A stretch of 43,763 nucleotides of DNA from an uncultured Gammaproteobacteria bacterium (GTDB lineage Bacteria; Pseudomonadota; Gammaproteobacteria; JAADHQ01): the NCBI GenBank assembly GCA_947258755.1, contig CAMYJO010000019.1:2496-46258 (forward strand), written 5' to 3'. Position 1 is the first letter of the stretch; each line of letters opens with the position of its first letter. Shown here piece by piece: positions 32,400 to 40,952 of the stretch. Below the pieces are notes generated by a model. It had not been told where the DNA came from. It saw only the letters and a list, made by a program, of their open reading frames with translations, and did no database searches. The translations under genes were made by a program, and so were the position numbers.

Positions 32400-33293
32400 T
32401 CAAGCCCACAGCCAGGCCGCACCACGCACACCACTGGAATCACCATGCATAGCCGGCAGTAAACGTGTGTCGACACGATCACTGAAAACGTATTGCCCCC
32501 ATAGTGACGGCACGTTGTCGTACAGGCGCGAAATATTGGACAAGCCGCCGCCGAGGACAATGACCTCCGGGTCGATCACATTAATTATGCTGGCCAAGGC
32601 GCGCGCCAGGCGATGTTCATAACGCGCCAGACTGTGCTCGGCCTGCTCGTCTCCCACTAGCGCCTGTTGCAGGATTTCGACAGGGCTCAGCTGCTGTTGA
32701 GTGCGCTCGGCATGCTGTCTGCTCAGTGCCGGACCGGACAAGAAGGTTTCAATACAACCCTGTAGGCCACAATAACAGGCATGCCCCGGCAGCTCGTCAC
32801 CGTGCGGCCATGGCAATGGGTTATGACCCCATTCGCCGGCAATCGCATTAGGGCCGGCCAGCAAACGACCATTGATGACAATACCTGCCCCGGTACCGGT
32901 ACCGATAATAACGCCGAATATACTGGCCGCTCCTTTAGCTGCACCATCGACGGCCTCGGACAATGCAAAACAATCGGCATCATTGGCCAGACGTATTGGC
33001 CGCCCGAGCGCGTTAGTGAGATCCTGATCGAGAGCCTGACCATTGAGGCATACTGAATTCGCGTTTTTTATCAGACCCGTTGCCGGCGAAATAGCTCCGG
33101 GTGTAGCAATACCGATACTGCCTTGCATGCCCAGTTCATGTTCAACACCCTGTACCAGGGCCTGGATAGCTTCAAGCGTTGCGGAGTAGTCACCGGCGGG
33201 GGTGGACGCCCGCCGTCGCAGTAAGATCTGGCCATCATCGGCCAGGGCGATAATCTCGGTTTTGGTGCCGCCCAGATCGATGCCAATGCGCAT
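32400..33293 (-). CDS. ROK-family sugar kinase (fructokinase Mak-like)
   Basis: A 297-residue sugar kinase. The N-terminal phosphate motif is DLGGTKTEI (6-14); the catalytic aspartate lies in RLANDADCFALSEA; the ROK zinc site is formed by His157 (GEWGHNPLP) and the cysteines of CYCGLQGC (173-180); IETFLSGPAL and the ATP-binding VIVLGGGLSNI follow. Similarity in length and motifs to E. coli Mak suggests hexose, mainly fructose, phosphorylation. No sugar transporter lies near, so the substrate is inferred. Confidence 0.9.
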   Translation of the reverse strand: MRIGIDLGGTKTEIIALADDGQILLRRRASTPAGDYSATLEAIQALVQGVEHELGMQGSIGIATPGAISPATGLIKNANSVCLNGQALDQDLTNALGRPIRLANDADCFALSEAVDGAAKGAASIFGVIIGTGTGAGIVINGRLLAGPNAIAGEWGHNPLPWPHGDELPGHACYCGLQGCIETFLSGPALSRQHAERTQQQLSPVEILQQALVGDEQAEHSLARYEHRLARALASIINVIDPEVIVLGGGLSNISRLYDNVPSLWGQYVFSDRVDTRLLPAMHGDSSGVRGAAWLWA

Positions 33294-33313
33294 AAGTCTC
33301 TATGCACCCGTAT

Positions 33314-34201
33314 TCAGGATGCCCAACCGGCCACTGTCAATATCGCAATGACAAAACCCCAGGCCAACAAGGCCCTGAATACCAGGCCATGGCTTGCATG
33401 GATAGTCTCGACCTCAAATGCCAACATGCCGGCCTCAGTATCAGGCGGACCAAGATCGATTTGCAGTGCATGAAATCCGGCGCCCGCAAGGACAGCCTGA
33501 TTCAGCTCTTCCAGGTCTTCCGGCGGGTTCTTATAGACCTTCCGCCAACCAGTGATCGCATCGTCAAAGCTACCAACTACCGCATACGCAATAATCAACA
33601 ACCTGGCCGGCAACCAGTTCAAGATCGCATGCAGTTGATGACTGGCGGCCTTGAAGACGGTGTCAGTCATGTTGGATTGCTCACTGTAATACCAGCTCAA
33701 TCGATACATCAAGGCACCCACGGGTCCCAATAATGCGAACCAGACGATTACCGCAAACAGGCGTTCATTGACATTGACCAACAAAGCGGTACAAACCTGT
33801 TCAACCATATCCCGTTCTGTATCAGGCTGCTCGTCCAATATGTTGCCTGATTGTTCACACGCCAATTCATGGTCGCCGTTTTTCAGGGCCGTAGAAACGG
33901 CTTCGACATCCTCTTCCAGGTGTTGGAAACGCAAACAGTAAAACAGAATCAGGACGCTGAATACAAGTTCAAACAATCCTAACCAGATACCGTTTAAAAA
34001 AGATAGTAACAATGCGACCAACAACAACGGCAACAGCAGAACCGCCAGCAGACCCCAGGGCCCATCCCATAACGGGCTGCCGCGGAAAAGTTTTTTGATC
34101 TTTGATGCATAGGCATCGGCCCATTGATAACGGCGAAACCGATCAAGATGGGTTGTCAGTAATTCCAGGGCTAAGCTGAATAAGATACTTATCAATAACA
34201 T
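33314..34201 (-). CDS. ampE: AmpE-like inner-membrane protein
   Basis: A 295-residue polytopic protein with about four to five helices. It resembles AmpE and CobD/CbiB-type membrane proteins: LLISILFSLALELLTTHLDR at the N-terminus, VNERLFAVIVWFALLGPVGA and LMYRLSWYYSEQ in the middle, and NWLPARLLIIAYAVVGSFDD. AmpE lies directly downstream of ampD here, 6 bases away, as in enterobacteria, where the pair influences beta-lactamase induction. AmpE activity is poorly defined. No ampC or ampG is in the window. Confidence 0.87.
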   Translation of the reverse strand: MLLISILFSLALELLTTHLDRFRRYQWADAYASKIKKLFRGSPLWDGPWGLLAVLLLPLLLVALLLSFLNGIWLGLFELVFSVLILFYCLRFQHLEEDVEAVSTALKNGDHELACEQSGNILDEQPDTERDMVEQVCTALLVNVNERLFAVIVWFALLGPVGALMYRLSWYYSEQSNMTDTVFKAASHQLHAILNWLPARLLIIAYAVVGSFDDAITGWRKVYKNPPEDLEELNQAVLAGAGFHALQIDLGPPDTEAGMLAFEVETIHASHGLVFRALLAWGFVIAILTVAGWAS

Positions 34202-34207
34202 AATGAG

Positions 34208-34792
34208 TTAAGTGTTATCGACATCACCTGAAGATGCAAGCCTTATCGCCAGTTTTTTGCGCAGATAGGGCCAGTCAAAGGCAAGTCCGGGATCGGTTTT
34301 ACGTCCCGGTGCAATATCGGCATGGCCGACAATGCTCTCGGCTGTGATAGTCGGGTAGGCCTGCATCAACACTTCTATCAATTCGAGCAAGCGCTCATAT
34401 TGTCTGGCGTCGTAAGGGATCGTATCTTCGCCTTCGAGTTCTATACCCACAGAAAAATCATTACACGCGTTACGGCCATTAAAACAGGACTCACCCGCAT
34501 GCCAGGCACGCATATGCACGGGCACATACTGCGTGATCTCCCCTTCTCTACTGATCAGGAAATGACTGGATACCTGCAGTGCGGCGATATCGGAAAAATA
34601 GGGGTGCGCATCAGCATCAAGGCGATTGACAAACAGGTCCTCTATCCAGTGGCCACCGAATTCACCCGGTGGCAAGCTGATGCCATGGACCACAATCATA
34701 TTGATCTGCTCCATTGGCGGACGCTCATCAAAATTAGGGGATGGAACATAGCGAACGTCTTGTAACAAACCAGTCGACTTATCCAGCTTCAT
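34208..34792 (-). CDS. ampD: 1,6-anhydro-N-acetylmuramyl-L-alanine amidase
   Basis: AmpD is a cytoplasmic zinc amidase that removes the peptide from anhydro-muropeptides during wall recycling. The 194-residue protein has zinc ligands His36 (MIVVHGISLP), His157 (VGHADIAPGRKTDPG) and Asp167, and a GIELEG motif at about 116-121. HAGESCFNGRNACNDFS is also typical. It overlaps the thioredoxin-like gene by four bases and precedes ampE. Its product anhydro-MurNAc is the substrate of AnmK, encoded at 1.2-2.3 kb. Confidence 0.96.
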   Translation of the reverse strand: MKLDKSTGLLQDVRYVPSPNFDERPPMEQINMIVVHGISLPPGEFGGHWIEDLFVNRLDADAHPYFSDIAALQVSSHFLISREGEITQYVPVHMRAWHAGESCFNGRNACNDFSVGIELEGEDTIPYDARQYERLLELIEVLMQAYPTITAESIVGHADIAPGRKTDPGLAFDWPYLRKKLAIRLASSGDVDNT

Positions 34793-35133
34793 GGCAACTC
34801 CCCGGCTGGCACCAGCAATAAACCATTGATGGTCTGCTCAAGGACCTTGAGGCTGGCTTCACATTCTATTGGCGCATGGTATTGGCCGTTGTGGTATAGA
34901 AACATTGCCGGCAAATGAAATATTTCAAATTCATTGGTGAGCGCCATCTCGGTTTCGGCATCAATCTCAAAGACCTTGACCCCTGAGTGGTCTTGCATGT
35001 AATTTTGCAGCAACATTTTCCATGCACGACAGGAACTACACAAGGTGTGAGTGAAAAAGACCAGGCTTATCCCACGCTGCTCTTCCAATACATGATGAAA
35101 TTCATGTGCATTTAATGATATAAGTTTGGACAT
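34789..35133 (-). CDS. Thioredoxin-fold protein with CSSC motif
   Basis: A 114-residue cytoplasmic thioredoxin-like protein: MSKLISLNAHEF, a central VFFTHTLCSSCRAWKMLL with the CSSC redox pair, and IFHLPAMFLYHNGQYH with the cis-proline. Three starts are possible. ATG 35133 immediately follows a T-run of the upstream terminator, ATG 35145 lies within the hairpin, and TTG 35178 adds 15 residues. I use 35133, but 35145 has a slightly better upstream GAAAGA. It is coupled to ampD; the substrate is unknown. Confidence 0.82.
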   Translation of the reverse strand: MSKLISLNAHEFHHVLEEQRGISLVFFTHTLCSSCRAWKMLLQNYMQDHSGVKVFEIDAETEMALTNEFEIFHLPAMFLYHNGQYHAPIECEASLKVLEQTINGLLLVPAGELP

Positions 35134-35162
35134 AAAAAAACGCATATTCTTTCGAAGATGCG
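35134..35162 (-). terminator. Intrinsic terminator overlapping thioredoxin-gene start
   Basis: On the minus strand CGCATCTTC pairs with GAATATGCG (one mismatch) around a GAAA tetraloop, then TTTTTTT runs directly into an ATG. It ends the HDOD-gene transcript, yet the next gene starts at its last base, so read-through or an internal promoter must serve thioredoxin-ampD-ampE. Confidence 0.72.
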
Positions 35163-35195
35163 TTCCAGTGTACCTCAAAGATCACGATCAGAAAA

Positions 35196-36566
35196 TCAGG
35201 CAGCCATTTGCATAGCCATATAATCCAGGCCTTCCCTGTTTTCAATGATCATATCGAATATCTCCATAACACTATCGCTTGTCAGTCCCAGCCCTTGCAA
35301 TATGTCATCAGGTAATGAATCAGTTATCTCATCACCCATTCCCAACGACTTCAGCAGTCGGTTACTGATCAAGATCAGATTTGAGTAGACTGCATGGGTA
35401 TCATGAAAATCGGGATTATGATGTTCGCGGGTGGCGACAATTAATTCACTCGGCAGATTCCAGGCCTCCATCAGCCACACACCAAGCTCCATATGTGTCA
35501 CGCCGAGAACCTGCATTTCCAGTTCTACTAACTCGACACCGGGGTTATCCTTAATCGCCTTGGTCAGCATATTGAACTCTTTCCTGAACAGGTGCCCCAA
35601 CAACAGGATCCCTATATTGTGTAGCAAGCCGGCCAGGTAGGCCATGCCCGGTCGCGGGCGATGCTGTGCTGAAACAGCATTACCCAGTCTCTGCACCAGG
35701 GCTGCGGAATATGTGGCATGACGCCAGAAGGCATTCAGGCCAAGCGGGCCATCGGCAGGGTTCTTGAAGGCCTTACCCATGGATATGCCCAGGGCCATAT
35801 CCATGACCATATCAAAACCGAGCACGCGGGAAATAGCGTCGGTCACTGACTGAATTTCACCACGGTAACCATAGAAAGGCGAGCGCGCATAACGCAACAA
35901 CTGTGCAGACAAGCCTGGATCCTGCTCAATGATGGCCGACAGATCAGTCGTATTCGCGTACGGGTTACCGGCCAGTTGCAACACTTCCTGCGCAATCCGC
36001 GGCATTGCCGGAATATCGGTTAGGTTCATGACGCGGGATTTTATATACTCGCGCCGGTTGGCGACCTCCTCCACATCGACGATCGGTTGTACCCGCTTCA
36101 TGATCAATGAGTCTGTAGCCGTGGCGGATTCTTTATGCTGGAACACACTTTTATACCAGATGGCCGTGCCCTGCAGAATCTGAAAATCGGAGCCTGGCAC
36201 CCGGCACAAGGTCTGCTCATCAAAGACCATATACACCGGCTCATGCCCGAGCAAGTTCTCATCGACGATGGCATCGATGTGATACACAGCCGCCAACGGC
36301 ACATAGATCCCCTTGGCATTCAAAATGGTAAAGCGACGTTTCAAACGTGCATTCAATTCATCCAGCTTCAGCTTGCGGCTGACAGGGTAGATCACCATCA
36401 GCATCCCTTCGGGATCTCTGAGGATGGTCGCACGCACAACGCGATCGGCGGGTATAGCCAGATCCAACGCCGCTTCAAAGGCCGTCCGCTCTGGTGAATA
36501 CGAGATAAATTCATATTTAACGCCTTTATCACGCAGAAAACGCTTCAATATGGGTGGATATGCCAT
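35196..36566 (-). CDS. YbaK-like domain fused to HDOD signalling domain
   Basis: A 456-residue protein. The N-terminal part (about 1-150) resembles YbaK/ProX aminoacyl-tRNA deacylases: FLRDKGVKYEFISYSPERTA, then RVVRATILRDPEGMLMVIYP, and SRKLKLDELNARLKRRFTIL. The C-terminal part (about 175-380) is an HDOD domain: LTDIPAMPRIAQEVLQLAGN, IEQDPGLSAQLLRYARSPFY and AYLAGLLHNIGILLLGHLF. HDOD proteins lack true HD phosphohydrolase residues and act in signalling or motility. AGAGG upstream fits the ATG. The combination occurs in some proteobacteria; its job is unknown. Confidence 0.87.
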   Translation of the reverse strand: MAYPPILKRFLRDKGVKYEFISYSPERTAFEAALDLAIPADRVVRATILRDPEGMLMVIYPVSRKLKLDELNARLKRRFTILNAKGIYVPLAAVYHIDAIVDENLLGHEPVYMVFDEQTLCRVPGSDFQILQGTAIWYKSVFQHKESATATDSLIMKRVQPIVDVEEVANRREYIKSRVMNLTDIPAMPRIAQEVLQLAGNPYANTTDLSAIIEQDPGLSAQLLRYARSPFYGYRGEIQSVTDAISRVLGFDMVMDMALGISMGKAFKNPADGPLGLNAFWRHATYSAALVQRLGNAVSAQHRPRPGMAYLAGLLHNIGILLLGHLFRKEFNMLTKAIKDNPGVELVELEMQVLGVTHMELGVWLMEAWNLPSELIVATREHHNPDFHDTHAVYSNLILISNRLLKSLGMGDEITDSLPDDILQGLGLTSDSVMEIFDMIIENREGLDYMAMQMAA

Positions 36567-37054
36567 CTATACCTCTAATTTATTATAATTCAATGAGTTA
36601 AAAATTCCCCAAAATACCCTACTGCCTTCTGCCTGGGCCCATATCATCGACCAAGATTGCACCGTCATCTCGCTGGGCACTAAACACCGAACCTATTACC
36701 ATTCTAGAACAGATTTGAGCAGTTCCTAGTCATACAGCCCCTAAATATGATATCTGGCCCAACTAAACCGACAATCGGCCTACTTCAGGACAAGATTCTA
36801 GCAAATACCAACACATTTTATGTGAGGTAATCGAGACTTTGGACAGCCTGCAAGAGCAGCTGGCCTGGCCAGGTACTGCCCGGTGTCAAACTCTATTTAT
36901 TGTCCTGACACATTCCCTAGCAACAACAAGCATGGCACAATAGCCGATCTGGAAAGCAGGCACTTGCTCTCTGCTATCAATTTGTGTGATAAGCATTCAA
37001 CGGGGATGACTAGACTGACATCCTTTAAAAAGCAACAAAACAGGATCCCAAGAC
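36567..37054. other. 488-base region without a recognised gene
   Basis: It separates the divergent YbaK-HDOD and SH3-domain genes and probably holds promoters for both. No tRNA, repeat, strong terminator or convincing small protein was seen; the 62-codon plus-strand frame at 36883-37071 has no ribosome site or motif. Confidence 0.6.
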
Positions 37055-37723
37055 GTGAAATATCTAATTAGTATCAGTGCGGTCATCTTTCTATCCATCA
37101 ATATTGCCCATGCAAAAACACGTTATGTGACAGATATTTTCCAGGTCACGCTGAGATCCGGCAAAAGCACCCAGAATGAGATCGTCCGCATGCTCCCTAG
37201 TGGCACCGCCCTTGAGGTGATGGAGTCAGATAAAAAGACAGGCTATACACGTGTACGCACTCCGTCAGGCAAGGAAGGTTGGGTGCTGACTCGCTACCTG
37301 ATGGACCTACCCTCAGCCCGCGCCCGTCTTTCCCGTGCCGAAACCAAACTGGCACAAGCCGAGCAGCAACTAAGCAAGATAAAACAAGAATCGAATGTAC
37401 TCGGCAAACAACAAAATACACTTGAATCGGAACGTAAAAAACTCAGCGACCAAAATAGAAAGCTGTCCCGGGAACTGGCACGCATCAAGCAGATATCGGC
37501 GAATGCCATCCAGATGTCCAGTGAGAATCAACGCCTGAAAAAACAAATGGCCGAAAATGATCGCGAGATCCAGTTCCTGCAACAAGAGAACGCCAGCCTG
37601 CAAGACCGCAGTAGCCGCGACTGGTTTATCGTCGGCGCACTGGTAGTGGTCGCCAGCATGATCTTCGGTATCCTGCTGACCCGCATCCGCTGGAAAAAGA
37701 AATCCAGCTGGGGGGACTTGTGA
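37055..37723 (+). CDS. SH3-domain coiled-coil membrane protein (TIGR04211-like)
   Basis: A 222-residue envelope protein: signal peptide (MKYLISISAVIFLSINIAHA), a bacterial SH3 domain (about 22-90, ending PSGKEGWVLTRYLMDLPSAR), a long coiled coil (about 92-190) and one C-terminal membrane helix (WFIVGALVVVASMIFGILLT) with a basic end. This is the YgiM-like layout. It starts at GTG. A clear intrinsic terminator follows at 37767-37792. YgiM-like proteins have no settled function. Confidence 0.87.
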   Translation: MKYLISISAVIFLSINIAHAKTRYVTDIFQVTLRSGKSTQNEIVRMLPSGTALEVMESDKKTGYTRVRTPSGKEGWVLTRYLMDLPSARARLSRAETKLAQAEQQLSKIKQESNVLGKQQNTLESERKKLSDQNRKLSRELARIKQISANAIQMSSENQRLKKQMAENDREIQFLQQENASLQDRSSRDWFIVGALVVVASMIFGILLTRIRWKKKSSWGDL

Positions 37724-37766
37724 TAAAGGCAGCGGAAAGGGGAAAGATACAAGGGTAAAGCTGAGG

Positions 37767-37792
37767 AGACAGGCGGTGGCCTGTCTTTTTTT
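37767..37792 (+). terminator. Intrinsic terminator of the SH3-domain gene
   Basis: A perfect 8-bp stem AGACAGGC (37767-37774) with GCCTGTCT (37779-37786) and a 4-base loop is followed by TTTTTT. Confidence 0.9.
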
Positions 37793-38079
37793 GGAAGTCT
37801 CTTATCGCTAAATATAAAGGAATGCATGGATCCTACCTGGCTGAGCCAGCCTCATAAGCCAACTGATATAGATTGGCAATACCAAAGAAACACCGATTTG
37901 TCTGCACACATTAAGACAAGCAACACCAAAACCATGTAATTTATATGTTTTAGGGCATGCTTAATATCGAGGGCTTTGAACAGGACTAAATAAGCCTGTA
38001 TATCTCCCTTGCGATTATGACAATAAAGTAATAAAAAAATTTAGCCTTCATTTCAAAATTCAATGACTTACAGCGGTCG
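37793..38079. other. Spacer before the pst promoter
   Basis: A+T-rich intergenic DNA of about 290 bases. No gene, tRNA or repeat was recognised in it. A short GGCTGAGCC palindrome near 37840 is the only local symmetry noted. Confidence 0.5.
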
Positions 38080-38116
38080 CTGTAGTAAAACTGTAACATT
38101 CTATGTCCACTATAGT
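38080..38116 (+). promoter_or_regulatory. Pho box and promoter of pstS
   Basis: CTGTAGTAAAA (38080-38090) and CTGTAACATTC (38091-38101) form an 11-base direct repeat. Together they match the PhoB box CTGTCATAAAACTGTCACAT at 17 of 20 positions by hand. A -10-like TATAGT lies at 38111-38116. PhoB would activate the operon in low phosphate. The leader to the pstS ATG is about 160 bases. Confidence 0.85.
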
Positions 38117-38284
38117 CACCGTGAGCACGGAGGGACCCACTCCCGGGTATGCAGTCTGTTTCCGGGCATCAATTTAGGATGGATTACCGCTCACACAAAA
38201 TCAATTGTTCGAGCTATGAGTTCGCCTGAAGCGACTCTTTAGGCCGAGCTTATTAAATGACTAAAAATATTTTTGGAGGCACAT

Positions 38285-39439
38285 ATGTCAACACGCCAGA
38301 TTCTTGCATCGATAGGATTAGCGGGAGCACTTTCGGCGGCTGTGATTACAGGAGCTCATGCAGCATCTGCACGTGATCACATATCCATCGTCGGTTCTTC
38401 AACTGTTTACCCGTTCGCCACGGTTGTGGTTGAGCAGTTCGGTAAAACCACCAGCTTCAAAACCCCCAAGGTTGAGTCTACTGGCTCCGGCGGTGGTCTG
38501 AAACTGTTCTGTGCCGGTGTTGGTGTTCAACATCCGGATATCACCAATGCATCACGTCGCATCAAATCTTCAGAAGTTGCTAAATGCGACAAGAACGGCG
38601 TTAAAGACATCATTGAAATCAAGATCGGTTACGACGGCATTGCTGTCGCCAATTCCAAGAAAGCCGGTCAATTCAAGTTGTCACGTAAGGATATCTACCT
38701 TGCCCTGGCCCACAAGATCCAGGGTCCTGACGGTAAATTAATGGATAACCCGCACAAGACTTGGAAGGATGTCAATGCAAGCCTGCCTGACAGCAAGATT
38801 GAAGTACTCGGTCCTCCTCCAACATCCGGTACTCGTGACGCATTCAACGAGCTGGCCATGGGCGGTGGTGCCAAGAAAATTGATGACCTGAAAAAACTGC
38901 GTAAAATGAAACGCGGCTCACAGGAACTCAAGGATATGATGGCCAAGCTGGGCGTTCCGATGAGTGTCTGGACTGCCTACGAGAAGAAAAAAGGCAAAGC
39001 ACCTAAGGGTAAGGATATCTTTAAGCAGGTCGCCTATGCGATTCGTGAAGATGGCGCGTTCATCGAAGCCGGCGAGAACGACAACCTGATCGTGCAGAAA
39101 CTCGATGCCAACCCCAATGCCCTGGGTGTCTTCGGCTTCAGCTTCCTCGATCAGAACCTCGACAAGGTACAGGGCTCCATCATCGACGGTGTTGAAGCAA
39201 CATTCGAAACGATCGCAGACAATAGCTATCCGATCTCTCGTCCGCTGTACTTCTATGCCAAGAAGGCTCACGTAGGTGTGATCCCCGGCATGAAGGAATA
39301 CCTGATGGAATTCACCAGTGACAAGGCTTGGGGCGACGAAGGTTACCTGTCTGAGCGTGGCTTGATTCCGATGCCAAAAGCTGAGCGTGCCAAATTCGCT
39401 TCAGCCGCCAAGAATTTGACTCCATTAAGCTTGAAGTAG
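38285..39439 (+). CDS. pstS: Phosphate ABC transporter substrate-binding protein
   Basis: The periplasmic phosphate-binding protein of the Pst system. The 384-residue product has a signal peptide (MSTRQILASIGLAGALSAAVITGAHA approximately, cleaved after AHA). The family motifs are ISIVGSSTVYPFATVV, VESTGSGGGLKLFCAGVG, PDITNASRRIKSSE, PPPTSGTRDAFNELAM and NALGVFGFSFLDQN. The ATG at 38285 is chosen because GGAGG lies six bases ahead. A hairpin follows the gene, typical of PstS being made in excess over the membrane parts. Confidence 0.96.
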   Translation: MSTRQILASIGLAGALSAAVITGAHAASARDHISIVGSSTVYPFATVVVEQFGKTTSFKTPKVESTGSGGGLKLFCAGVGVQHPDITNASRRIKSSEVAKCDKNGVKDIIEIKIGYDGIAVANSKKAGQFKLSRKDIYLALAHKIQGPDGKLMDNPHKTWKDVNASLPDSKIEVLGPPPTSGTRDAFNELAMGGGAKKIDDLKKLRKMKRGSQELKDMMAKLGVPMSVWTAYEKKKGKAPKGKDIFKQVAYAIREDGAFIEAGENDNLIVQKLDANPNALGVFGFSFLDQNLDKVQGSIIDGVEATFETIADNSYPISRPLYFYAKKAHVGVIPGMKEYLMEFTSDKAWGDEGYLSERGLIPMPKAERAKFASAAKNLTPLSLK

Positions 39440-39475
39440 ATTCTTATTGAGCATCCAGGTAAATATGATTAAAGT

Positions 39476-39501
39476 ACAACGGTCGGTTCTCCGGCCGTTG
39501 T
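39476..39501 (+). other. Hairpin between pstS and pstC
   Basis: ACAACGGTCGG (39476-39486) pairs with CCGGCCGTTGT (39491-39501) around a TTCT loop, with one T-G pair. No long T-run follows, so it more likely stabilises or partly terminates the pstS mRNA, raising PstS over PstC and PstA. Confidence 0.8.
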
Positions 39502-39569
39502 GCTCTAATAATGACTAAAAAACTACAAAAAAACTTTCTAACTAACCAATTAATAATCGCGGTGCGGGC

Positions 39570-40952
39570 ATGCAATTTTCCATTCTGATGATCGTCCTAC
39601 TGGCCCTGTCCTCCCTGGCTTTTTATATGGGGAAGAAACGCGCATTCCAGGTTGCCCAGGGCAAGATCAGAAAGCTGCATTCACTACCAACCTATTATGG
39701 GCTGTACACGGCGATCTGGTGCGGTATACCGGCACTGATTATTTTCGCTTTGTGGATCGCATTTGAACCCGCCATTATTACCAATCTTGTGGTGGCTAAC
39801 CTGCCACAGGAAATAGTGAGCGTTGGCCCGGATCGTTTGAATCTGGTCATCAACGACATCAAGAATCTCGTCGACGGCAATATCACCACGGGTGATGTGA
39901 GCCCAGAATTACAGGCTGCTGCCAATCATTATCAGGAATTGAAAAGAACCAGCCACATTGCCCTGAGCATAGTCGTTTTATGCCTGGCCATTGGCGCCGC
40001 CGCCTTTACCTTGACCCGTATCAAGGCTCACCAGCGCGCGCGCAATGCTGTTGAGGGCTTCCTCACCGGCCTGCTGATTTTCTGCTCCAGTATCGCCATA
40101 CTGACAACCCTCGGCATTGTGCTGTCGGTACTGTTCGAGTCCATTCGTTTTTTCCAGGACATCCCGGTCACCGATTTCCTGTTTGGCCTGGAATGGAGCC
40201 CGCAAACCGCCATCCGTGAAGATCAGGTCGGGTCTTCCGGGGCCTTTGGCGCGGTACCATTGTTTGCCGGCACCATGCTGATATCACTAATTGCGATGAT
40301 CGTCGCCGTCCCGATTGGCCTATTGTCCGCTATTTACCTGTCAGAATTTGCCGGATCCGGATTCAGGTCCGTAGCCAAGCCATTACTGGAAATACTGGCC
40401 GGCATACCGACCGTGGTATACGGTTTTTTTGCGGCACTGATTGTCGCCCCCGCTATCCGCGATGCCGGCGGTATAATCGGACTGGATGTGGCTTCAGAAA
40501 GTGCGCTGGCCGCCGGGCTGGTCATGGGCATCATGATTATTCCGTTTGTGTCGTCATTATCCGACGATGTCATCAATGCCGTACCGCAGTCCTTACGCGA
40601 TGGCGCCTACGGACTCGGTGCGACCCAGGCCGAAACCATCCGCAAGGTCATTTTTCCAGCGGCCCTGCCGGGTATCGTCGGCGGTGTCTTACTGGCCGTT
40701 TCACGTGCCATCGGTGAAACCATGATCGTGGTCATGGCTGCCGGCCTGTCCGCCAACCTGACCGCCAACCCGCTCGAGGCCGTGACTACGGTAACCGTAC
40801 AGATCGTCACGCTGCTGACCGGGGATCAGGAATTCGACAGTACCAAAACACTGGCCGCATTTGCACTGGGCCTGATGTTGTTTGTCACCACACTGGTGCT
40901 AAACGTCATTGCACTGCATGTCGTACGCAAGTATCGAGAACAATATGAGTAA
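39570..40952 (+). CDS. pstC: Phosphate ABC transporter permease PstC, long form
   Basis: One of two membrane subunits of the Pst importer. The protein has 460 residues, well over the about 319 of E. coli PstC; the extra length is a two-helix N-terminal extension with a periplasmic section (residues about 1-150). The transporter core is from about 210 onward, with PLFAGTMLISLIAMIVAVPI and GLLSAIYLSEFAGSG, and the EAA loop DGAYGLGATQAETIRKVIFP. It ends overlapping pstA by eight bases. Confidence 0.94.
   Translation: MQFSILMIVLLALSSLAFYMGKKRAFQVAQGKIRKLHSLPTYYGLYTAIWCGIPALIIFALWIAFEPAIITNLVVANLPQEIVSVGPDRLNLVINDIKNLVDGNITTGDVSPELQAAANHYQELKRTSHIALSIVVLCLAIGAAAFTLTRIKAHQRARNAVEGFLTGLLIFCSSIAILTTLGIVLSVLFESIRFFQDIPVTDFLFGLEWSPQTAIREDQVGSSGAFGAVPLFAGTMLISLIAMIVAVPIGLLSAIYLSEFAGSGFRSVAKPLLEILAGIPTVVYGFFAALIVAPAIRDAGGIIGLDVASESALAAGLVMGIMIIPFVSSLSDDVINAVPQSLRDGAYGLGATQAETIRKVIFPAALPGIVGGVLLAVSRAIGETMIVVMAAGLSANLTANPLEAVTTVTVQIVTLLTGDQEFDSTKTLAAFALGLMLFVTTLVLNVIALHVVRKYREQYE

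Noticed and set aside
36883-37071. A 62-codon plus-strand ORF before the SH3-domain gene.
   Set aside because: No ribosome site, signal or motif; it ends inside the start of the next gene.
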